Shown: positions 35,972 to 44,430 of the stretch, piece by piece
Numbering within the stretch: the first letter of the stretch is position 1
Layout: every line of letters begins with the position of its first letter
NCBI GenBank assembly: GCA_026984935.1
Contig: JALSRD010000023.1
Span: 1 to 64,000 of the forward strand
DNA: 64,000 nt
Direction: 5' to 3'
DNA from: Desulfobacterales bacterium
GTDB lineage: Bacteria; Desulfobacterota; Desulfobacteria; Desulfobacterales; JALSRD01
Program-made: the position numbers and the translations under genes
The notes under the pieces: generated by a model
Told to the model about the DNA's origin: nothing
Seen by the model: the letters and a program-made list of their open reading frames with translations, nothing else
Database searches by the model: none

Positions 35972-36565
35972 CTACTTCTTCCCCACGAGATTCATCAAAC
36001 ACAGCATCAGTCCCAGGCACATGAACGCCCCGGGGGCTTTGACCATAAAGGTAAAGGGCTCGAAAGATGGCCCGAAAACCGCATGCCCCAGAAAGGTACC
36101 GGCGCCCAGCACCTCGCGTACGGCGCCCAGGGCCCCCAGCGCCAGGGTGAACCCGATGCCGATGCCCAGACCGTCGGCCGTGGAAGGCAGGATGCCGTTC
36201 TTGGAAGCGAAGGCTTCGGCCCGCCCCAGCACGATGCAGTTGACCACGATCAGCGGGATAAAAATGCCGAGCTTCAAAAACAGCGGATACGTAAAGGCCT
36301 GCATCAGCAGCTCCACGACGGTGACAAAAGCTGCGATGATGACGATGTAAGCTGCGATGCGCACCTTGGAGGGGATCAGCTTACGCAGGGCTGAAATCAG
36401 AATATTGGAAAAGACCAGCACAAAGGTAGTGGCGACACCCATGCCGATACCGTTCTCCACACTCTTTGTCACGGCCAGCGTCGGGCAGAGCCCCAGCACC
36501 AGCCGAAAGGGCGGAATCTCCTCCCACAGCCCCTTGGTAAATTCCTGCACCAGCGTTTTCGCCAT
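35972..36565 (-). CDS. rnfE: Rnf complex membrane subunit RnfE
   Basis: This 197-residue membrane protein is RnfE (NqrD-like): LWEEIPPFRLVLGLCPTLAV, IFIPLIVVNCIVLGRAEAFA and DGLGIGIGFTLAL are typical. It has about six helices. With RnfA it forms the membrane electron and ion path. It starts 67 bases after rnfG. Start is preceded by GGGAGGAA. Confidence 0.95.
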   Translation of the reverse strand: MAKTLVQEFTKGLWEEIPPFRLVLGLCPTLAVTKSVENGIGMGVATTFVLVFSNILISALRKLIPSKVRIAAYIVIIAAFVTVVELLMQAFTYPLFLKLGIFIPLIVVNCIVLGRAEAFASKNGILPSTADGLGIGIGFTLALGALGAVREVLGAGTFLGHAVFGPSFEPFTFMVKAPGAFMCLGLMLCLMNLVGKK

Positions 36566-36632
36566 CTCGTTCCTCCCGCCGGAAATTGCCTTACTGCTTC
36601 CCGGCTGACAATTGTACAGCGCCGGCCCGGCG

Positions 36633-37223
36633 CTATTTGAACTTCTGCAGGTCTTTTTGAATCTCGGGCTTGAGCCGCTTGAAAATCCGGCCGGCCTCGG
36701 TGGTCGCCAGGCACACCGCCCGCGAAGTAATGGTGGCGCCGCTCAAGGCGTTGATCTGTCCACCGTCCTTGGTTACCCTGATGGTCTGCTGGCTGGATTT
36801 TCCTTTAAACTGCTCCACGAAGCCCGGATCGGTCTTGGCCCGGGCGCCCATGCCGGGGGTCTCGGAATGCGTGGTTACCGCAACGCCCACGATCTTGCCG
36901 GTGTCGACATCAATGCCCACCATGACGCCCACATCGCCGCCAAACCCCTTGGCCGCGGTTTCCAGCGCCACCGCCTTGGGTTTGCCGTCGAACTTGCCCA
37001 CGAAAAAACTGCGCTCGACCTTGCCGTCGGCAATTTTAAAGCGGTCTTTAATGGGGTCATTGGAACAGCCCTTCAGGATCTGCATGATGGCCGGGCCCTT
37101 GACAAACTGCAGCTGCTGGTTTTCGATCCGTTCCATGGTGCCCTGGCGGATGGCGGCCAGCAGACCGCCGGCAAAAGCGCACAGCACCGTCAGCACGGTG
37201 ATCATCCGGATGATTTCACGCAT
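36633..37223 (-). CDS. rnfG: Rnf complex subunit RnfG
   Basis: This 196-residue subunit has a single N-terminal membrane helix (IRMITVLTVLCAFAGGLLAA) and a soluble FMN-binding domain. Its flavinylation motif ALSGATITSRAV is intact, so covalent FMN at the second Thr is expected. ETPGMGARAKTDPGF is also typical. ATG 37223 follows GGAAAGG. It is the one Rnf subunit here whose flavin signature is complete. Confidence 0.94.
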   Translation of the reverse strand: MREIIRMITVLTVLCAFAGGLLAAIRQGTMERIENQQLQFVKGPAIMQILKGCSNDPIKDRFKIADGKVERSFFVGKFDGKPKAVALETAAKGFGGDVGVMVGIDVDTGKIVGVAVTTHSETPGMGARAKTDPGFVEQFKGKSSQQTIRVTKDGGQINALSGATITSRAVCLATTEAGRIFKRLKPEIQKDLQKFK

Positions 37224-37225
37224 CT

Positions 37226-38185
37226 TTAAAGAACCTTTCCTATTGCCTTGGGCCGAATCTTGTCCAGCAGCGGGTTCACCATGTTCATGGCCAGCACCGC
37301 ATAGAGGCTCCCGTCGATATGAGCACCGATATTGCGGATCAGGATGGTCAGAACCCCCCCGCAAAATCCGTAGATCAGCATGGGAATCAAGTTCACCGGA
37401 GAAGACGAATCTTCAGTCAGCAGAAAAAAAGCGGCAAAGAGGGTATAACCGGTCAAAAGGTGAAAAAAAGGTCCGCCAAAGCGCACCGGGTCTGCCAGGT
37501 TGAAGATCTGCGCCGTCAGGAAGATGCCGGCCAGAAACGATAGCGATATCTCCCAGCGGATGAAGCCGCGGTATATCAGATAGGCGCCGGCGGCAACCAG
37601 GGCCGCCCCGCAGCCGGTGCCCAGCCCGCCGGTCTGCCGGCCGAAGAAGAGATCACCCAGATGAAAGATGCGTGTGGCCGGTACACCGAAATGCTTGAGC
37701 ACGCCCAAGGGGTATTGTGCGGCAAAGCCGAAACTGTAGTTAACGTAGGCCGCGTCGAAGTTGAAGCGCTCCTTCCAGGCCACCATCAGGATGGCAACCG
37801 CCAGCACGGCCGGATTAAAGGCGTTGCTGCCGATACCGCCGAAGATCTGCTTGCCGATAATCACGGCGATAAAGGTACCCGTAACCACGGCCCACCAAGG
37901 CGTTGCGGCCGGCAGCAGCATACCGAACAGCATGCCGATCAGGGCCGCGTTGCCGTCCGCGATGGTCAGCGGGCGTTTGGTCACGGCCGTAAAGGCGAAT
38001 TCCCAGAAGATCGCAAAAGAAATCGAAAGGCTCATGACACCCACGGCCGGCATGCCGTACAGCACGAAGCCCGCCAGCGCCGGCAGCAGCGCAGCACCCA
38101 TGATGTGATAGCTGCGTTCATGGATGCTGCTGCCATCGTGCCAGAAAGGGGCATGCGAGACGATGAGTTTCTTCTGCTCAGCCAT
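37226..38185 (-). CDS. rnfD: Rnf complex membrane subunit RnfD, flavinylation Thr missing
   Basis: This 319-residue protein has about nine transmembrane helices and aligns to RnfD/NqrB (GKQIFGGIGSNAFNPAVLA, PVNLIPMLIYGFCGG). RnfD normally has an S-G/A-A-T-P-L motif where Thr holds FMN. The equivalent here is A155-A156-Q157-Y158-P159-L160 with no Thr, and no GAT is found anywhere in the protein. So a covalent FMN at this position is not expected. The ATG at 38185 follows GGAGGCGG and overlaps the end of rnfC by eight bases. Confidence 0.9.
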   Translation of the reverse strand: MAEQKKLIVSHAPFWHDGSSIHERSYHIMGAALLPALAGFVLYGMPAVGVMSLSISFAIFWEFAFTAVTKRPLTIADGNAALIGMLFGMLLPAATPWWAVVTGTFIAVIIGKQIFGGIGSNAFNPAVLAVAILMVAWKERFNFDAAYVNYSFGFAAQYPLGVLKHFGVPATRIFHLGDLFFGRQTGGLGTGCGAALVAAGAYLIYRGFIRWEISLSFLAGIFLTAQIFNLADPVRFGGPFFHLLTGYTLFAAFFLLTEDSSSPVNLIPMLIYGFCGGVLTILIRNIGAHIDGSLYAVLAMNMVNPLLDKIRPKAIGKVL

Positions 38186-39461
38186 GGGCCGCCTCCAGGG
38201 ATTGCATATGCTCGAGTTCGTGTTTCGCCAGACGGATATACTGAAAGATGGGAATACGCGCCGTGCAGACGTAGCTGCACAAACCGCACTCCATGCAGGC
38301 ATACAGGTCGTACTCGGCCGCCGCGGTTTCATACTGGGCGGCTTCCAGAAAGCGCACCAGCATGTTGACCGGGATTCGCGCGGGGCAGATGCGCACGCAC
38401 TCTCCGCAGTTGATGCAGGGGTAACTGGAATACAAAGGTACGTCCGCACCGTCCTGCACCATGACGGCATCGGTATCTGTCTGTACCGGGAAGTCCTCCG
38501 AATAAACGGCTGAACCGGTCATGGGCCCGCCGATGATGATACGGTCGCGGTCATGGATCTCGATGTCCAGGGCTTCGAAAATCACCTTCAGCGGCGTTCC
38601 CAAAACAGCCTCCACCAGGCAGCCGCGTCCTCTCTTGTCGATCAGGGTCATCAGCTTGGAGGCCGGCGGACGGCCACTGTCAAAAGCCCGGCCGATGGCC
38701 GCCACGGCTTCGGCCTTGAAAAAAGCCGCCCCCACGTCCCGGCATTCACTGCCCGCCGGTACGGTCCTGCCAAAGACATCGTGCATGATCTTCGCGGGCA
38801 TGGCCGCCGGATGCCGCGGTTCGACGGCCCGCAGCTCCATTCCCAGGTGGCCGAATCCCTGGATGCGGTCGCGCAGCACCACACCGACGATCTGGTCCAC
38901 ACCCGTAGCCTGCCGCAAAATTTCAACCCCGCGCTTGATGTCTGCCGCGCGGTTGGCCATGACATACTGGTTGGTGACCACCAGCAGGTCGCTGTCCACA
39001 CCGCATACCACCAGGGTATCGATCCTGCCGCGGGCGGCGTCGCCAAACAGGTCAAGGGGCGGGGCCCCCGGGATACCACTCAGGAATCTCTTAAGCACTT
39101 CCAGGCTCGGCTTTTCCGCACGCCGGGCAAAAGTGTCATCCTGCGGACCTTCGGCATCGGCAGCCATTCGAAATGCCGTGCAGGACCGGCCGAAATCGCC
39201 GGCAAAATCCTCGACTGCCAGCAGCTTGCCGGCCGCCGGCGCCACCAGGGCCGGCACATTCTCATCCGGCGCCAGCAGAAGCTGGCCGGCGGTTAGCGCG
39301 TCTCCGGGTTTGGCGGCCAGGGCCCGAATATCACCACTGGCACATTCGGCATACAAGGTCAGCGTCGCGGGAAGCGGAATTTTAACAGGATCGCCATAAC
39401 GATTCGCGGATGCATACACCAGTCGGTGTCCGGCCGGATGGAAGATGGATCGTTTTGTCAT
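38178..39461 (-). CDS. rnfC: RnfC-like subunit without recognisable FMN/NADH motifs
   Basis: This 427-residue protein has the RnfC domain order: a barrel-sandwich-like N-terminus (~20-85), a Nqo1-like core, an SLBB domain (~290-340) and two [4Fe-4S] motifs (CINCGECVRICP and CMECGLCSYVCT). However, where standard RnfC reads GGAGFPT this one reads GIPGAPPLDLF (129-139). ECEPY is replaced by VDSDL, the YPxG loop by HPAAMP (217-222) and NVGT by FFKA. These residues normally bind FMN and NADH. The start at ATG 39461 has AAGG upstream. It is preceded by a multihaem cytochrome gene, so cytochrome might replace NADH as its partner (inference). Confidence 0.9.
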   Translation of the reverse strand: MTKRSIFHPAGHRLVYASANRYGDPVKIPLPATLTLYAECASGDIRALAAKPGDALTAGQLLLAPDENVPALVAPAAGKLLAVEDFAGDFGRSCTAFRMAADAEGPQDDTFARRAEKPSLEVLKRFLSGIPGAPPLDLFGDAARGRIDTLVVCGVDSDLLVVTNQYVMANRAADIKRGVEILRQATGVDQIVGVVLRDRIQGFGHLGMELRAVEPRHPAAMPAKIMHDVFGRTVPAGSECRDVGAAFFKAEAVAAIGRAFDSGRPPASKLMTLIDKRGRGCLVEAVLGTPLKVIFEALDIEIHDRDRIIIGGPMTGSAVYSEDFPVQTDTDAVMVQDGADVPLYSSYPCINCGECVRICPARIPVNMLVRFLEAAQYETAAAEYDLYACMECGLCSYVCTARIPIFQYIRLAKHELEHMQSLEAAHG

Positions 39462-39537
39462 TGTCAAGCCTTATCGTCCCTTGTTCATTTTGGCCATTGG
39501 GAGACGGCTGCATACCGTCTCGTCCGGAATGCCGCCG

Positions 39538-39969
39538 TTATTTGACATGACAGCCTGAACATTCCACCGGCCCGGCTCCGAAATCCTGGTGGCAGGAAAT
39601 GCACTGGCCGTGGAAAGCATCGCCGGTTTTCAGCATTTCCTGGTCCTCGATCTCATCTGCATCGTGGCAGTCGCCGCAGGCCTGGGGGGGCGTTTTGCCC
39701 GTTTTGGCCGGATGACACTCGGAACAGGCGCGTGTATCGGTGTCATCCTCAGCGGGATGGTGGTGGCAATCCTTGCAGTCCAACCCGTAACCGGGAACCG
39801 ACATGTGGGCATGGTGATCGAAGAGGACGTCCCCCACGGCAACTTTGAACATCATACGTAAAGGAGGGTCCGGGGCTTTGCGGGAAAAGGCGGAATAACT
39901 CAACACGCCCACGATGAACAGCACGATCGCCAGGCTGCAGATAAACCGCAGCGCTCTGGGTGAGCCCAT
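39538..39969 (-). CDS. membrane-anchored pentahaem cytochrome c of the rnf operon
   Basis: This 143-residue protein has an N-terminal signal-anchor helix (ICSLAIVLFIVGVLSYSAF) and five CxxCH motifs (CKDCH, CSECH, CGDCH, CISCH, CSGCH). Extra His in DHHAHMSV and CHHHP can serve as distal ligands. It lies directly upstream of rnfC, an arrangement known from Desulfovibrio and Methanosarcina, where a multihaem cytochrome links Rnf to the periplasmic pool. An AAAGGA site precedes the ATG. It probably delivers or takes periplasmic electrons. Confidence 0.88.
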   Translation of the reverse strand: MGSPRALRFICSLAIVLFIVGVLSYSAFSRKAPDPPLRMMFKVAVGDVLFDHHAHMSVPGYGLDCKDCHHHPAEDDTDTRACSECHPAKTGKTPPQACGDCHDADEIEDQEMLKTGDAFHGQCISCHQDFGAGPVECSGCHVK

Positions 39970-40076
39970 CTTCAGTCCTTTCAGGTCAGGCGTTGGCTTT
40001 GGCTATTTGGCGAAAGAGACATTAAAACAACGATTTTCGCATAAGGGAACTCGCGTACCACAATGCACAAACGCTT

Positions 40077-41810
40077 TCAAGATCTTTTTGGCAAAGACCG
40101 TCCGCACACGCCGCACGCATCACAGGCCGTCATGGGGCAGGATTTGGACGGCAGCGCCAGTCCCGCACGCTCGAACTCCCGCCACAGAAAGTCGCGCCGG
40201 GTGCCGTGGTCAATCACCTCCCAGGGGAAGCGCTCGTCCGCACGCCGCTGCCGCAGGGCATAAAAGTCCGGGTTCAGCGGCGTCTCCTTGAAGGTTTGGG
40301 CCCAGTTGCCCCGATTCTGCAGGGCCAGTTGCAGCATTCCGGATACGCGCCGGTCGGCGCGTGCAAGCAGTGCCTGCACATAGGCCCAACGCGGAATATC
40401 CGCGTGCACGCGTACGTTGGGCACTTTGGCCAGCGCGCGTTTGACGCGCCGGATCTTGCCTTTCAGGGTGGCCACAGTGTCCATGGGCGCCCATTGGAAG
40501 GGTGTGAAAGGCTTGGGAACGAAACAGTTCAGGCTCAACGTGATGCGGCCCATCTGGCCGCGCGTGCGGCTGGCCTTCAAAAAGGTATGCTTGATTTTGC
40601 GGCTCAGGACCGCAATCGCATCCACATCGTCCAGCTGCTCGCCGGGAAGCCCGAGCATGAAGTAGAGTTTGAAGTTGGCGATACCGGCGGCCACCAGCGC
40701 CGCCACGGCATCGAGAATCTGTTTCTCGGAAAGCCCCTTGTTTATGACCCGGCGCATGCGCTCGGAGCCGGCGTCCGGCGCCAGTGTGGTGGTCTTGCTG
40801 CCGCTCTTGCCCAAAGCTTCGATGAGCGCCGGCGTCAGCGCGTCAGCCCGCAGCGAGCTGAACGACAGGGGGATCTGATGATCTCGGGCGTATCGGCAGA
40901 GTTCGGCGATTCCCGGCAGATCGGACACCGCCGCACCCACCAGGCCGACACCTCCGGCCAGTGCGCTGCCCCGGGCAACGGCCGCCTCGAGTGCGGACAG
41001 CGGCCGGAAACGCGGGGGGCGGTAAATATATCCCGCGCTGCAGAAACGGCAGCCGTGGGGACAGCCCCGGCCGACTTCCACCAGGTACCGACGGCCGAAA
41101 GTGGTGTCCTTTGTTACCACCGCCGTAACGGTTTCGGCTTCGGCCAGATCCTTGAGAAAAACCCGCTTGACGCGTGCCGGGACGCCGGCGGCCGGCACCA
41201 TGGCCTTCAGGGTGCCGTCCGCGTGGTATGTGGTTTCATAAAGGCAAGGAACGTAGACGCCGGGCGTTCGGCGCGCCAGGTCCAGAAGAAGCTGCCTGCG
41301 GTCCGAATGGGCCCTGAACTGCGCCAGAAAAGCGGGCAGCAGGACCTCGGCTTCTCCAATCAGGAAACAGTCGATGAAATCGGCAATGGGCTCCGGGTTG
41401 AGCTGGCAGGCGACCCCCCCTGCAATCACGAGGGGGTGGGGAGTCCCTCGTTGTTGCGACTGCAGGGGAAGGCCGGCCTGTTCCAGCACACGCAGCAGGT
41501 TGAGGTAGTCGTTTTCAAACGATACGGAAAAGGCGACGATGTCAAAATCCGTCAGCAGCGCCCCGGATTCGAGGCTGCGGACCGCGCCCGGCGGATGGGC
41601 TTCCGGTGCCGGGAAAACACGTTCACACACCACATCGTCAACTGCATTGAACAGACGGTATACATTCTGGTAGCCGAGGTTGGACATGCCCACGGCGTAT
41701 GGCTGGGGATATACCAGCGCAACCCGAATACGGCCCTGCCATTTTTTACGAACGGCGCCCCTTTCGTTATCTGCGCCGGACCTGGGATGTCGCCCCCTTT
41801 TGCGTGCCAT
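40077..41810 (-). CDS. B12-binding-like radical SAM protein (TIGR03960 type)
   Basis: This 577-residue protein has an N-terminal cobalamin-binding-like domain (~30-190), the radical SAM cluster motif CPHGCRFC and the TIM-barrel region to about 470, ending in a Cys-rich tail CDACGVCG. It looks like the TIGR03960 family, which in many genomes sits near ribosomal or RNase G genes and is often joined with a TIGR03936 domain. Its substrate is not known to me. It lies 75 bases downstream of ftsZ on the same strand, an arrangement that could be shared with other Desulfobacterota. Confidence 0.88.
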   Translation of the reverse strand: MARKRGRHPRSGADNERGAVRKKWQGRIRVALVYPQPYAVGMSNLGYQNVYRLFNAVDDVVCERVFPAPEAHPPGAVRSLESGALLTDFDIVAFSVSFENDYLNLLRVLEQAGLPLQSQQRGTPHPLVIAGGVACQLNPEPIADFIDCFLIGEAEVLLPAFLAQFRAHSDRRQLLLDLARRTPGVYVPCLYETTYHADGTLKAMVPAAGVPARVKRVFLKDLAEAETVTAVVTKDTTFGRRYLVEVGRGCPHGCRFCSAGYIYRPPRFRPLSALEAAVARGSALAGGVGLVGAAVSDLPGIAELCRYARDHQIPLSFSSLRADALTPALIEALGKSGSKTTTLAPDAGSERMRRVINKGLSEKQILDAVAALVAAGIANFKLYFMLGLPGEQLDDVDAIAVLSRKIKHTFLKASRTRGQMGRITLSLNCFVPKPFTPFQWAPMDTVATLKGKIRRVKRALAKVPNVRVHADIPRWAYVQALLARADRRVSGMLQLALQNRGNWAQTFKETPLNPDFYALRQRRADERFPWEVIDHGTRRDFLWREFERAGLALPSKSCPMTACDACGVCGRSLPKRS

Positions 41811-41884
41811 CGGCCGTTGTGCAACCTTTTCGTCTATACCGCCCGCCGGCCGCGATCCTGCTTCAGGAAACGGGCCAGGCGGTA

Positions 41885-43096
41885 TCAGTCTGCTTTTTTC
41901 CGCAGAAAGGTTGGCACATCCAGATCGCCGTTGTCAATGACCAGTCCTTTGTAGCCACGGTAGACCCCGCCGGAATCTTCACCCACGGCCTGCTTGCGGC
42001 GGATAAAGGTCGGTTCATCATAATTGACGGCCGCCTCCAGGTCCGCAGGCGTCACGTCACGGATTTTACCACGCAGCACGGTGCGGTCAGGTTCGGCCAC
42101 CGAGAGCGTCTCGGAGGGGCCTGACCCGATACCCGTGGCGATTACCGTGACGCGCATCTCGTCACCCAAGGAATCGTCCACCACCGCGCCCCAGATGATT
42201 TCGGCGTCTTCCCCGACCTCCTCGTAGATCCGTTCGGAAGCCTCGGTCATCTCCTCCATGGTCAGGTCACTGGAACTGGTGATGTTCATCAGCACCCCCT
42301 TGGCGCCGGAGATGGAGATATCTTCCAACAGCGGATGGGAAATGGCTTTTTCGGCCGCATCCATGGCCCGGTTCTCGCCCGAGGAAACGCCGATGCCCAT
42401 GATTGCCATGCCGGCCTTGGACATGGTCGTGCGCACGTCGGCGAAGTCGAGGTTGACCAGACCCGGCATCATGATCAGGTCCGTAATGCCCTTGACCGAA
42501 TGCAAGAGGATCTCGTCGGCCTTTTTGAACATATCGATCATGCGCGCATTCTTGGAGGCCAGCCCGCGCAGACGGTCATTGGGAATCGTAATCACGGTGT
42601 CGGCCACGCCCTTCAGGGCCTCAATACCCTCTTCAGCCATGCGTTTGCGCTTGCGGCCCTCGAAGGAAAAGGGTTTGGTGACCACCGCCACGGTCAGCGC
42701 CCCGATGTCCTTGCAGATCTGGGCGATAACCGGCGCCGCGCCGGTGCCGGTGCCGCCGCCGAACCCGGCGGTGATGAAAACCATATGGCTGCCCTCGAGC
42801 ATCTTGCGGATATCTTCGGCCGTTTCATGGGCCGCCTCGCGGCCGATATCCGGATTGGCGCCGGCACCCAATCCCTCGGTCAGCTTCTCACCGATCTGAA
42901 TCTTCTTTTGCGCCCTGGACACCTCCAGGGCCTGCAGGTCGGTGTTGGCCACGATGAATTTGACCCCCTGCAGCTGTGACTCGATCATGTTGTTGACGGC
43001 ATTGCCCCCGGCCCCCCCGACGCCGATCACACGGATCCGGGCGGATTTTTCAGGGTCAATTCCAGCATTCTCGGGTTCCACATAGGTAAATGCCAT
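41885..43096 (-). CDS. ftsZ: cell division tubulin homologue FtsZ
   Basis: This 403-residue GTPase forms the Z-ring. The G-box GGGTGTGAAPV, the synergy loop region (NLDFADVRTTMSKAG) and N-terminal GVGGAGGNAVNNM are canonical. The C-terminal peptide ends in DLDVPTFLRKKAD, the usual FtsA-binding tail. A strong ribosome binding site (AAGGAGGT) precedes the ATG. It is the last gene of the dcw cluster. Confidence 0.98.
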   Translation of the reverse strand: MAFTYVEPENAGIDPEKSARIRVIGVGGAGGNAVNNMIESQLQGVKFIVANTDLQALEVSRAQKKIQIGEKLTEGLGAGANPDIGREAAHETAEDIRKMLEGSHMVFITAGFGGGTGTGAAPVIAQICKDIGALTVAVVTKPFSFEGRKRKRMAEEGIEALKGVADTVITIPNDRLRGLASKNARMIDMFKKADEILLHSVKGITDLIMMPGLVNLDFADVRTTMSKAGMAIMGIGVSSGENRAMDAAEKAISHPLLEDISISGAKGVLMNITSSSDLTMEEMTEASERIYEEVGEDAEIIWGAVVDDSLGDEMRVTVIATGIGSGPSETLSVAEPDRTVLRGKIRDVTPADLEAAVNYDEPTFIRRKQAVGEDSGGVYRGYKGLVIDNGDLDVPTFLRKKAD

Positions 43097-43199
43097 CTCC
43101 CCACCTCCTTAAACGGTTGTTGAACATGCGTTGACGTTGAAAAAGCCCATCCCCGATTTATAAGCCTGCTGAGGCTGAAGGCCCGGCTGTGCGCCGCAC

Positions 43200-44426
43200 C
43201 TACAGCACTTCTTTGAACCACCGCTTCATACGGCTGACGATGCGGTTGAAAATATTGCGGTCACGAATACGGAATTTCTTCTCCGGCTGATGGCGGGCAC
43301 CGTAAAGCACCAGCCCCACACCGGTGGCGTACATGGGGTTGTTGACCACATCCACCAATCCGCCGATGCCCATGGGCTTGCCCATGCGGCTGGGCAGGTT
43401 GAGCACCGCCTCGGCGATCTCCGTGGCCCCCTCCAGCAGCGCCGTGCCGCCGGTCAGCACGATGCCCGAGGCCGGCACATTCTCCATGCTCACGCGGTAA
43501 ATTTCACGTTTGATCAGTTCGAACATCTCTTCCATGCGCGGCTCCAGGATTTCACCCAGAATCTGACGCGGCAGTTTGCGCGCAGGACGACCGCCCATGC
43601 CGGGAACTTCGATGATCTCCTCGGAGTTGATGTTGCGCGTCATGCACAACCCGTACTTTTTCTTGATCTTTTCGGCTTCGCTCAGCGGCGCCCGCAGCCC
43701 CACGGCAATATCATTGGTCAGGTTGTTGCCGCCTAAAGCCAGCACAAAGGTATGCCGGATGTTTTTGCCCGCAAAAATGGCCAGGTCCGACGTGCCGCCG
43801 CCCAGGTCGAGCAGGGCGGCACCCAGTTCGCGTTCCTCCTGGGTCAGCACGGCTTCGCCGGAAGCCAGCGATTCGAGCACGATATCGCATACATCCAGGC
43901 CCGAACGGTTGGCGCATTTCACGATGTTATGGGCCGATGTCACGGCGCCGGTGACGATGTGGATCTTGGCCTCCAGGCGCACTCCGGCCATGCCCACGGG
44001 ATTCTGGATGCCGATCTGGTCATCGACGATGTACTCCTGCGGCAGTACGTGGATGACCTCGCGGTCCATGGGAATGGCCACCGCACGCGCCGCATCGATG
44101 ACGCGCTCGACATCCACCGCTGTGATCTCCGGACCCTTGATGGCAATGATACCGCGGCTGTTGAAGCTGGTGATGTGGCCGCCGGCGATACCGGCATACA
44201 CCGAGCGAATCTCGCAGCCGGCCATCAGTTCGGCTTCCTCGACGGCCTTTTTAATGGACTCCACGGTGGATTCGATGTTGACGACCACACCCTTGCGCAG
44301 CCCGATGGAAGGATGCGTCCCGATGCCGATGATATTGATCTCGCCTCCGGAAAGCTCTCCCACAACAGCGCATATTTTGGTGGTCCCGATATCGAGACCG
44401 ACGACGATATTCTCGTTTGCGGCCAT
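43200..44426 (-). CDS. ftsA: cell division protein FtsA
   Basis: This 408-residue actin-like ATPase tethers FtsZ to the membrane. It carries GLDIGTTKICAVV at the N-terminus, LDLGGGTSDLAIF, LTGGTALLEGATE and a C-terminal amphipathic helix (NRIVSRMKRWFKEVL). It ends about 100 bases before ftsZ, in the normal order. Confidence 0.97.
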   Translation of the reverse strand: MAANENIVVGLDIGTTKICAVVGELSGGEINIIGIGTHPSIGLRKGVVVNIESTVESIKKAVEEAELMAGCEIRSVYAGIAGGHITSFNSRGIIAIKGPEITAVDVERVIDAARAVAIPMDREVIHVLPQEYIVDDQIGIQNPVGMAGVRLEAKIHIVTGAVTSAHNIVKCANRSGLDVCDIVLESLASGEAVLTQEERELGAALLDLGGGTSDLAIFAGKNIRHTFVLALGGNNLTNDIAVGLRAPLSEAEKIKKKYGLCMTRNINSEEIIEVPGMGGRPARKLPRQILGEILEPRMEEMFELIKREIYRVSMENVPASGIVLTGGTALLEGATEIAEAVLNLPSRMGKPMGIGGLVDVVNNPMYATGVGLVLYGARHQPEKKFRIRDRNIFNRIVSRMKRWFKEVL

Positions 44427-44430
44427 CTGG

